Both the position numbers and the translations under genes were made by a program. The notes beneath the pieces are model-generated. The model did no database searches, had not been told where the DNA came from, and was given only the letters and a program-made list of their open reading frames with translations. Positions 1-6,754 of a DNA stretch of 18,405 bases are shown here, piece after piece. Position 1 is the first letter of the stretch. Each line of letters opens with the position of its first letter. Source of the stretch: Candidatus Heimdallarchaeota archaeon AB_125 (GTDB lineage Archaea; Asgardarchaeota; Heimdallarchaeia; Heimdallarchaeales; Heimdallarchaeaceae); NCBI GenBank assembly GCA_001940755.1, contig MEHH01000019.1, forward strand, positions 1-18,405, in the 5' to 3' direction.

Positions 1-338
1 ATATTATTTTCATCTAATTGTATCTCATGCACTTCAATTTTAATATTCGGATTTAGTTTGGAGAGTTTAGAAAACGCAGATTCTGTTTTAGTTTTACCAA
101 TATCGGATTGATAATGCAAAATCTGACGATTAAGGTTTGATAGTTCAACTCTATCTTTATCTAACAATCCCAAACACCCAATACCAGCAGTAGCTAGGTA
201 ATATGCAACACTAGAACCCAATCCCCCTAAACCTATAATCAGAACTTTGCTTGATTTCAGTATTCTTTGTCCTTCAACACCAATATCAGAGATTATAATT
301 TGACGGTTGTATTTTGATAACTCTTCTTCACTTAGCAT
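1..338 (-). CDS. E1-like / MoeB-ThiF-family activating enzyme, N-terminal part (cut by window edge)
   Basis: Only the first 112 or so codons are in the window; the gene continues past position 1. Members of this family adenylate the C-terminal glycine of a ubiquitin-like or sulfur-carrier protein (MoaD, ThiS, SAMP, Urm1). Visible are an N-terminal YNRQI box, the Rossmann nucleotide-binding loop GLGGLGSSVAYYLATAG, a D-K-D pair after the second strand, and the SNLNRQ box that binds ATP phosphates, followed by GKTK. The ATG at 338 has a strong GGTGA ribosome binding site at 346-350, seven bases upstream, and an AT-rich TATA candidate near 372-380. The catalytic cysteine and any rhodanese or ubiquitin-fold domain lie outside the window, so MoeB, ThiF, UbaA and true E1-like types cannot be separated. 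The family assignment is firm, the partner is unknown. Confidence 0.9.
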   Translation of the reverse strand, partial: MLSEEELSKYNRQIIISDIGVEGQRILKSSKVLIIGLGGLGSSVAYYLATAGIGCLGLLDKDRVELSNLNRQILHYQSDIGKTKTESAFSKLSKLNPNIKIEVHEIQLDENN

Positions 339-345
339 TTTATAG

Positions 346-350
346 TCACC
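346..350 (-). promoter_or_regulatory. Ribosome binding site of the E1-like gene
   Basis: Read on the minus strand this is GGTGA, a perfect match to the archaeal anti-Shine-Dalgarno sequence, seven bases before the ATG at 338. It fixes the start of the E1-like gene. Confidence 0.75.
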
Positions 351-410
351 TTAACAATGAGAATTGAATTCAATAAATCTTTCTTCTTATTATGAAAAAC
401 TTGAATGTTA

Positions 411-815
411 CTAAATACTAGCTACATATTCTTTCTCTATTAATCTTCGAAACTTCTCTATGCTGCCTTGAAGTGTTTTCGCTTCCTTTTCTATGATGTT
501 TGGAAGTTTTCCAAATCCTAGTGCTTTTTCATAACATTTAGAGAAATAATTTAGCTGAAATACAAGTTGAACAATTCGAGCATACTGAAAAACTTGATCA
601 GGATCAGTTACTAGTGCTACCTTTAAAGCAATCTCATTCTGTTCCTCAGGACTCAGATCAATGTTTAGACCTTCTCGATTACATTGATCAAATAGTTTAT
701 TGAGCATGATCCGTCCTTTCTTCAAAACCTTAGCAAGGTCTTGAGCAACATCAGAAAGACCAGGAACTTCTTTTCCAATTGTTTCTGCGCTCTCAGTTAT
801 ACTTTCAAGATGCAT
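411..815 (-). CDS. Uncharacterised helical protein, about 134 residues
   Basis: I do not recognise this protein. It looks soluble and almost wholly alpha-helical, with no signal peptide, no membrane segment and only two cysteines. The composition and codon use resemble its neighbours, so it is probably a real gene. A GTG at 824 could also open the frame, but that GTG lies inside a GAGTGA sequence that reads better as the ribosome binding site for the ATG at 815. The same arrangement occurs before the Trm112 gene at 9292. A TATA-like CTTATAAG at 857-864 would give a short leader. It lies between the ribophorin I homologue and the E1-like gene on the same strand, but it has its own promoter candidate, so the adjacency is weak evidence of function. 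Confidence 0.75.
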   Translation of the reverse strand: MHLESITESAETIGKEVPGLSDVAQDLAKVLKKGRIMLNKLFDQCNREGLNIDLSPEEQNEIALKVALVTDPDQVFQYARIVQLVFQLNYFSKCYEKALGFGKLPNIIEKEAKTLQGSIEKFRRLIEKEYVASI

Positions 816-856
816 TGTTCTCACTCGAATTTGGTAAAATAAAAATTGTTCTGCTT

Positions 857-864
857 CTTATAAG
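857..864 (-). promoter_or_regulatory. TATA-like box for the 134-residue helical gene
   Basis: Palindromic CTTATAAG, about 45 bases before the ATG at 815. This would place transcription start near 835 and leave a leader of about 20 bases holding the GAGTGA site. Inferred from position and sequence only. Confidence 0.4.
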
Positions 865-879
865 TTTTTTCAGAATTTC

Positions 880-901
880 AAAAATAAGAATAAAGAAAAA
901 G
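880..901 (-). terminator. T-rich intrinsic terminator after the ribophorin I homologue
   Basis: On the minus strand this is a run of T tracts broken by single other bases, starting about ten bases after the stop codon at 912. Archaeal RNA polymerase terminates on such T-rich runs without needing a hairpin. Confidence 0.5.
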
Positions 902-911
902 AGTTAGAGAA

Positions 912-3002
912 TTAAGGTTCTAATAGCATTCTTAAGCTAATCAGATGACTATCAATTTCATTCTTAAGTTTTTCAATTGTTTGTGTTCTTTCTCTAACCA
1001 GTTTCATATATGATTCTCTAGTCATGCTCTTCTTAACTCTATATTCTTGCCTAAGCATGCGAAGATTTCTTCTTTCCTCGAAAAGCTTTCTTTCAGCAAT
1101 CTCAATCTTTTGAACATATTCTTTATAATTTCCACCAAAAGTTATCAGAGTTTCTTTTGTCTTTTTCAGTTCTATTTCCTCAGCTCTTTGACGTGTTTCA
1201 AGTTTAGCAATCAAATCTTTTCCTTCTTTAGCTTTCAATTTCTTTGCAGCTACTTTCGATCTAGTTTCACGCAATCTTTCACGTAGAGACAAAACTTCTT
1301 CGTATTGTTTAACAAATTCCTCTATCTCATCAACTGGAATGAATGTTTTGTCTACTTCAGCTATAACCAGATCTTTTGCTTTCTTTGTTGACCATCTAAT
1401 ACCGAGATAGATGGCAAATATTACTCCTACAACAATTACTTGAAAGAAATAGGTGATCAATATGTTGAGCCTTGAATATCTGTAATTAACTATTACTGGA
1501 GCATTGTCATTACCTGAGAATTGAGTGAATTTGAAGCTCAGAATTCGCTTAAAACCAAGAGAAGTGAATTTGAATTTCTTATCATAACTAACATACATGT
1601 CTTGATATGGATCAGGATTATTATACTGAATATCTCCATAGACTGCTCCCTTAGGTAAGATAACGTCGACAGTGAGTTCATCAACAGTCCAGTTCACAAT
1701 GGAACATGGTTCAAACTTGAACTTATAATTAATTGAACCTGTTTCTTTTGTTGTGAATGTATCCAAAGGTGCGCTGTAGATTATTGTAAAGTCCATTGTA
1801 TCCCCGTGGAATAGGGGAGTCCTTGGAAATATTATCAGAGCATCATGTCCTGGATAAACACTGGGACGCTGATTATATGCTCCTCGAGTAAATTGGGTAC
1901 CTACGAGCTGATAAAGCTGATTCAACGAACCAACTTCATCATATAAATCAATTACAGTAGAATTAACTGGCATGATAACTGGGAATGCGTTTAAGGCATA
2001 TAATTTGAGTGTTATCTCATTATAATCTTCCGGTTTTTCGGGACCAAGAAAAACTAATGTTTGAGATTCTGTTATCCTTACCAAACCGAATGGATCAATC
2101 TCTATTGTTCTATGAATATTTGAAGATTTAAACAGAACTGTGTTAGCGGGATTTTCAACATCTCCTCCAGTACTTACTGAAGATAAAAAGACATTAAGCA
2201 TTAAATCATCACTATATGATTGACTATAATTAAATGGATGTCTTGTTACATTATCCCATTTTAATAAACCTATCTCTGAATTTTGAATTAGCGTTATTCC
2301 TTCAGTAGAATTATTGGGAGTTATTACATGATCTACATCGTCCAGAAAGATATCTCCTCCTTGTTTTTCTACCCAAACTAATCCCCCAACAATTGGAATG
2401 TCATTCAGTAGTGGATAAAATAATTCTTGATATTTGAGAACTTGCTCATTATTAACTATTGAAAATGTATATGGGTAAGCGAATTCAGCATAAACATTAA
2501 CGAAATACTGAGCTCCTAGACCAATACTCGTTAGATCTATGTTGAAGGGGACTCTGAAAGTCGTGTAGTTAATGTATTTCTGAAAGGTATAATCTCTCAT
2601 AGCGGTGGCATTTCCTATGCCTACATATGAAGCATTTGAAACACGGAAGCTTATGAACGTTATATTGTCTGTATTAATATTGGGTAAAGTATAGTTGAAA
2701 TAAGTAAGACTTGTATTAGCATAAACATCTACTTCAATAGAATCTATTATTCCCAAAGTACCGAATGTTTGCATCTCAACGGTTCTATTAACAATTGCTG
2801 ATGCATTATACCCATAAGTAAAATTATTAGCTGAATTTAAGTAAACTTTTTCACTAATTGGAGTAATGGGATTGCTTAGAATGCTTGGTTCAGTTGCCAT
2901 TGTATCATTGGAACTTTGAACTAAACCAGACATTGTTATTAAGGACATTGAAATTATGACTAGTACAGTCAAAGTAAACATCTTACTTCTTATTTTCTTC
3001 AT
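912..3002 (-). CDS. ost1: Ribophorin I (OST1) homologue, putative oligosaccharyltransferase subunit
   Basis: In eukaryotes ribophorin I is a non-catalytic subunit of the oligosaccharyltransferase that N-glycosylates proteins. The 696 residues show the full eukaryotic layout: signal peptide (about 1-30), two related ectodomain halves (about 55-290 and 291-510), one transmembrane helix (about 513-537) and a basic coiled-coil tail (538-696). Segments that line up with my recollection of human RPN1 are IDLYDEVGSLN (351-361), IFPRTPLFHGD (391-401), the DELTVDVILPKGA stretch (441-453) and the VNYRYS lead-in to the helix. Fifteen N-X-S/T sequons lie in the ectodomain and none in the tail. The ATG at 3002 has a GAGGT site seven bases upstream. 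Its glycan partner STT3/AglB is not in this window. Assignment rests on motif order and architecture; a distant membrane-anchored lookalike is the alternative. Confidence 0.82.
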   Translation of the reverse strand: MKKIRSKMFTLTVLVIISMSLITMSGLVQSSNDTMATEPSILSNPITPISEKVYLNSANNFTYGYNASAIVNRTVEMQTFGTLGIIDSIEVDVYANTSLTYFNYTLPNINTDNITFISFRVSNASYVGIGNATAMRDYTFQKYINYTTFRVPFNIDLTSIGLGAQYFVNVYAEFAYPYTFSIVNNEQVLKYQELFYPLLNDIPIVGGLVWVEKQGGDIFLDDVDHVITPNNSTEGITLIQNSEIGLLKWDNVTRHPFNYSQSYSDDLMLNVFLSSVSTGGDVENPANTVLFKSSNIHRTIEIDPFGLVRITESQTLVFLGPEKPEDYNEITLKLYALNAFPVIMPVNSTVIDLYDEVGSLNQLYQLVGTQFTRGAYNQRPSVYPGHDALIIFPRTPLFHGDTMDFTIIYSAPLDTFTTKETGSINYKFKFEPCSIVNWTVDELTVDVILPKGAVYGDIQYNNPDPYQDMYVSYDKKFKFTSLGFKRILSFKFTQFSGNDNAPVIVNYRYSRLNILITYFFQVIVVGVIFAIYLGIRWSTKKAKDLVIAEVDKTFIPVDEIEEFVKQYEEVLSLRERLRETRSKVAAKKLKAKEGKDLIAKLETRQRAEEIELKKTKETLITFGGNYKEYVQKIEIAERKLFEERRNLRMLRQEYRVKKSMTRESYMKLVRERTQTIEKLKNEIDSHLISLRMLLEP

Positions 3003-3050
3003 TAAGGAAACCTCGTGTTTCTAATCTTTGTGCCAATGAGGAAGAACGAT

Positions 3051-3059
3051 TTTAAATAT
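3051..3059 (-). promoter_or_regulatory. TATA-like box for the ribophorin I homologue
   Basis: On the minus strand this reads ATATTTAAA, preceded by an A-rich element. It lies about 50 bases before the ATG at 3002, giving a leader of roughly 25 bases that contains the GAGGT ribosome binding site. Confidence 0.5.
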
Positions 3060-3116
3060 TTTGGCCTCTTATACTTTTTATTTTTCAATGAATGTCGCTT
3101 ATATTGGTTTTTCAGC

Positions 3117-3208
3117 TATAAATCTTCAAAATAAGATGATTTAGCTAAGAAATAGTAGATTTTTGAAAATCTTCAAAACATTCGGAATATTTTTGTATTT
3201 TCAATACA
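3117..3208 (+). promoter_or_regulatory. deoC upstream region: TATA candidate and two inverted repeats
   Basis: The intergenic space between the divergent ribophorin and deoC genes holds a TATAAAT at 3117-3123. It also holds a perfect 6-bp inverted repeat with a two-base centre at 3158-3171 (GATTTT-TG-AAAATC) and a second at 3194-3208 (TGTATT-TTC-AATACA). TGTATT recurs at 3220-3225 over the deoC start. These could be operator sites for the deoC-mutS-mutL operon, but short AT-rich palindromes also arise by chance. Confidence 0.35.
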
Positions 3209-3218
3209 TCAATATACT

Positions 3219-4034
3219 GTGTATTCCCTAAAAATATCTCCTGAAAAACTTGCAAATATGATTGATCATACAAATCTAAAACCATTTGCAACAAAAAAAG
3301 ATATTCGTAAATTGTGCGAAGAAGCACTAGAAAACAATTTTGCAGCTGTTTGTGTTAATTCTGAACATATATCCTTTTGCACAGAGATGCTGAAGAAATC
3401 TGAAATCGAGATTGCTGCTGTTGTTGGTTTTCCATTAGGTGCTTCTACCTCCAAAACAAAAGAAGCTGAAACTCAAGAAGCAGTTGGTTTTGGTGCTCAT
3501 GAAATTGACATGGTTATGGACATCGGTAGTTTTAGAGAAGGAAACTATTTCGCAGTAGGTAAGGATATTGGTAAGGTAGTTCAAGCTGCAGATGGTGCAA
3601 TTGTCAAAGTAATACTAGAAACTGGATTTCTAACAGATGAACAGATTACTAAAGCAAGTGAAATTTCAAAGAACTCAGGTGCCCATTATGTAAAAACTTC
3701 AACAGGTTTTGGACCTATGGGAGCCTTTATCGATCATATAGCTCTTATGAGACAAGCTGTTGGTAAAGATTTAGGTGTTAAAGCAGCTGGAGGAATCAGA
3801 ACAGCTAGAACAGCTGTTAGATTGATTAATGCTAGTGCAGATAGACTAGGAGCTAGTGCCGGAGTAGCTATAGTAAATCAATTAAAGAAAATAATTGATG
3901 AAGGAGGGTGGTTCTACTCAAGTGAAGATAGACCTGAAGACATATACTCTTGGGGAGCAGCAGACCCTAAAAAACAACCAAAAGATGTATATGATTTTTA
4001 TATTAAGAAGAAAAAAGAATTCATAAAGAGATAG
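3219..4034 (+). CDS. deoC: Deoxyribose-phosphate aldolase
   Basis: DeoC splits 2-deoxyribose 5-phosphate to glyceraldehyde 3-phosphate and acetaldehyde in deoxynucleoside catabolism, in the cytoplasm. The class I aldolase features are present: the IDHTNLKP opening, VVGFPLG, D97 in HEIDMVMDIG, the Schiff-base lysine K159 in YVKTSTGF, and K188 in VKAAGGIRT, followed by the phosphate-binding LGASAGVAI. The GTG at 3219 is preferred because the N-terminal helix before IDHT is usual in the family; the next in-frame ATG (3258) would start at MIDHT and remove it. No clear ribosome binding site is seen. About 45 residues (from roughly 225) extend past the usual end of short-form DeoC, rich in W, Y, D and K. 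It is the first gene of a likely operon, 17 bases before mutS. Confidence 0.93.
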   Translation: MYSLKISPEKLANMIDHTNLKPFATKKDIRKLCEEALENNFAAVCVNSEHISFCTEMLKKSEIEIAAVVGFPLGASTSKTKEAETQEAVGFGAHEIDMVMDIGSFREGNYFAVGKDIGKVVQAADGAIVKVILETGFLTDEQITKASEISKNSGAHYVKTSTGFGPMGAFIDHIALMRQAVGKDLGVKAAGGIRTARTAVRLINASADRLGASAGVAIVNQLKKIIDEGGWFYSSEDRPEDIYSWGAADPKKQPKDVYDFYIKKKKEFIKR

Positions 4035-4051
4035 CTAAAGAGAGTAGAAAG

Positions 4052-6706
4052 ATGAAGAGTTTTGATGATAGGAAGCTTAAACCTAAACTTACTCCAATGA
4101 TGCAACAATGGCAAGATATTAAAAAAGAATATTCAGAATACATTATATTTTTCAGAGCTGGAGATTTTTATGAAACTTTCAATGAAGATGCAAAAATTGC
4201 TTCAAAGGTTCTTAATATTACACTTACAGCTCGAACACTAGGAGAAAAAAAATTCCCTTTAGCAGGAGTACCTTACCATGCAATTGATGCCTACATAGCC
4301 AAAATGGTAGAAAATGGGTATAAAATAGCAATGGTTGAACAATTAGAAGATCCTAAGACTGCTAAAAAAATTGTAAAGAGAGGAGTGGTTCAATTAATCT
4401 CTAGGGGAACAATCACACTACCTGAATCTTTAGCAATGGGACACAACAATTACCTAGTCGCGATTTACAAAGAAGGAGATCTAATAGGACTATCAGCTCT
4501 AGATTTATCTACTGGTGAGTTTTTAGTGACAGATTTTGAAGGTGTGAAAGCGAAGAATTTACTGGAAGTTGAATTGAACCGCCTTAATCCTTCAGAGATT
4601 ATTGTAACACAAGAATTCTGGGAAAAGCTAAATATCTATTTTGATCAATATAAATGTTCAATCACTTACAGAGAGGACTATTTCTTTGATATTGAACAGA
4701 GTCTTCAAGAACTTAGAAGATTATTTGATGTTCTAAGTTTAGATGGATATGGTGTAAATGAGTTTGTACCATCTATAGGTGCAGCGGGTGCTACTCTTCG
4801 ATATATCAAAGAAACACAGATGAGAGAAAGCTTTCCCAACATCACAAAAATAAGTCAAATTGTAAGTAAGGAACACATGGTTCTTGATTTTAGTTCAATA
4901 AGGAATCTTGAGTTAGTAGAGAATTTGCGAGATAGAACTGAATATGGAACATTGAAACAAGTTCTTGACAATTGTAAAACCTCAGGTGGTTCAAGGCTTC
5001 TAACATCATGGTTGTTGCGTCCAAGTCTTAATCTTGCTGTGATTCAAGGAAGAATTAATGCAACAGAAGAACTCGTTTCTGATTCAATATCAAGAGAGGA
5101 ATTACGAAATATTCTGGGAAGAATGAATGATATTGAACGTTTGATAGGTAGAATATGTCTTGGTAGAAGTAAACCACGAGATATAATTGCTCTAAGAAAC
5201 TCATTAGAACTGATACCAGACATAAAATCAGTTCTTTCAAAATTCAAGACAACTCTCATAAAAGACATCCAAAAGAATATCGATCCCTTACCAGAGGTTG
5301 TGAAAATAATAGCAACAGGAATCGAAGATGAAGTACCTGCAAGTATCAAGGATGGGAATGTTATAAGAGAAGGATATAACGAAGAATTAGACGAACTAAG
5401 AAAAATACAAAGGAGTGGGAAATCATTTCTTACTTCATTAGAAGCTAGAGAGAAAGTACAAACAGGAATAAAGAATTTAAAAGTCCGTTATAATAAAGTA
5501 TTCGGATATTATATTGAGATTCCGAAAGCTTCAGCAAGCAATGCTCCTCAAGAATATGAGAGAAAACAAACTTTGGTGAATGCTGAGAGATTTATAACTC
5601 CAGAACTTAAAGAATATGAAGAAAAGATTCTAAATGCTGAAGAAAAAATACTTGTTTTGGAAGAAAAACTAGTTGATCAAATATCGGAAGAAATATCTCA
5701 ATTTGCAGAAGCTATTCAGCAAGATGCTAATTATTGTGCAATTATAGATGTTGTTGGCACCTTTGCACAAAACGCAGTGTATTATGATTATTCAAAACCA
5801 GAAATTACCAAAGAAAGCATTGTTGAAATTAAAAATGGAAGACATCCCGTTGTCGAAAGATTATTAGAACAATCATCCTTTATTCCTAATGACACATTGT
5901 TAAAAAATGATTCAGAGAGAATACTAATTATTACTGGTCCAAATATGGGAGGAAAAAGCACACTATTACGACAAGTTGCTCTCATAGTTTTAATGGCTCA
6001 AATAGGTAGTTTCGTTCCAGCAAGTTCAGCAACAATTGGTTTAACAGATAGAATTTTCACAAGAATAGGAGCTCATGATGTGCTGGTTGAAAATCGTTCA
6101 ACATTCATGGTTGAGATGTATGAATGTGCCAATATCCTCAATAATGCAACAGAAAAGAGTTTAGTTATTCTAGATGAGGTTGGCAGAGGAACTTCAACTT
6201 ATGATGGAGTCGCTATTGCTTGGTCAATAACAGAATATCTTCATGACCACATAGGAAAAAACGGTCCTCGAACTCTTTTTGCTACACATTACCATGAATT
6301 AATTGAACTAGAAGAAAGACTGTCCAGAATTAAAAACTATCATGTTTCAATCAAGAATGTTAATGGAGATATTCATTTTCTGTATAAAGTTGAAGAAGGT
6401 GGAATTAGTGAGAGTTTTGGTATTCATGTTGCATCTTTAGCTGGATTACCGGAGGATGTTATTACAAATGCGAATGATCGTTTATCATTGCTCCATGAAC
6501 AAGAACACAAAAAGAGCATAACAAAGGAAGCCGATTCAGTAAAAATAGAATCTTCAAAAACGAAAGTTTCCATAAAGGATTCAGCATATAAAGAAATTCT
6601 TGAAAATGTTTCTAAATTGGAACTAGAGGATACCACTCCAGTAGAAGCATTCAAAATCCTAAATGAACTAGTTGAGAAAAGTAAAAAAACTCTGAAAACT
6701 AAATAA
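4052..6706 (+). CDS. mutS: DNA mismatch repair protein MutS (MutS1 type)
   Basis: MutS recognises mispaired and looped bases and, with ATP, recruits MutL. The protein is 884 residues, the normal length for bacterial MutS1. The mismatch-reading Phe-x-Glu motif is intact (F39, E41 in AGDFYETF), which separates it from MutS2 and other MutS-like proteins. The C-terminal ATPase has Walker A GPNMGGKST (629-637), Walker B with D708 and E709 in VILDEVGRGTSTYDG, and the ATHYHE switch near 744-749. A final TPVEAFKILNEL segment matches the bacterial MutS oligomerisation tail. The gene starts 17 bases after deoC and is followed by mutL, so the three are probably co-transcribed. MutS1 is patchily distributed in archaea, and acquisition from bacteria by transfer is the usual explanation; no compositional break is visible here. 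Confidence 0.96.
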   Translation: MKSFDDRKLKPKLTPMMQQWQDIKKEYSEYIIFFRAGDFYETFNEDAKIASKVLNITLTARTLGEKKFPLAGVPYHAIDAYIAKMVENGYKIAMVEQLEDPKTAKKIVKRGVVQLISRGTITLPESLAMGHNNYLVAIYKEGDLIGLSALDLSTGEFLVTDFEGVKAKNLLEVELNRLNPSEIIVTQEFWEKLNIYFDQYKCSITYREDYFFDIEQSLQELRRLFDVLSLDGYGVNEFVPSIGAAGATLRYIKETQMRESFPNITKISQIVSKEHMVLDFSSIRNLELVENLRDRTEYGTLKQVLDNCKTSGGSRLLTSWLLRPSLNLAVIQGRINATEELVSDSISREELRNILGRMNDIERLIGRICLGRSKPRDIIALRNSLELIPDIKSVLSKFKTTLIKDIQKNIDPLPEVVKIIATGIEDEVPASIKDGNVIREGYNEELDELRKIQRSGKSFLTSLEAREKVQTGIKNLKVRYNKVFGYYIEIPKASASNAPQEYERKQTLVNAERFITPELKEYEEKILNAEEKILVLEEKLVDQISEEISQFAEAIQQDANYCAIIDVVGTFAQNAVYYDYSKPEITKESIVEIKNGRHPVVERLLEQSSFIPNDTLLKNDSERILIITGPNMGGKSTLLRQVALIVLMAQIGSFVPASSATIGLTDRIFTRIGAHDVLVENRSTFMVEMYECANILNNATEKSLVILDEVGRGTSTYDGVAIAWSITEYLHDHIGKNGPRTLFATHYHELIELEERLSRIKNYHVSIKNVNGDIHFLYKVEEGGISESFGIHVASLAGLPEDVITNANDRLSLLHEQEHKKSITKEADSVKIESSKTKVSIKDSAYKEILENVSKLELEDTTPVEAFKILNELVEKSKKTLKTK

Positions 6707-6754
6707 CAAAAATGTTATTTGAGGTCTCTCGAATCAAGAAATACCTGTGATTCT

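Noticed and set aside
1047..1286. Plus-strand open frame of 79 codons opposite the ribophorin tail
   Set aside because: It is rich in Phe and Ser because it reads the complement of the Lys/Glu-rich coiled coil; no ribosome binding site and no family resemblance.
912..3002. S-layer or generic surface adhesin as the identity of the 696-residue protein
   Set aside because: The C-terminal transmembrane helix is followed by a 160-residue cytoplasmic coiled coil, which S-layer proteins lack, and motif order matches ribophorin I.
3145..3454. Two minus-strand open frames overlapping the deoC start
   Set aside because: They lie antisense to conserved deoC codons and show no protein-like composition.
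5044..5349. Minus-strand open frames inside mutS (also 5788-5985 and 6424-6654)
   Set aside because: All are antisense to conserved MutS sequence, with no start signals; treated as shadows.
6719..6754. TTG start for MutL at 6719
   Set aside because: It adds 12 residues not seen in the family; the ATG at 6755 has a TGTGA site and the normal distance to INKIAAGEV.
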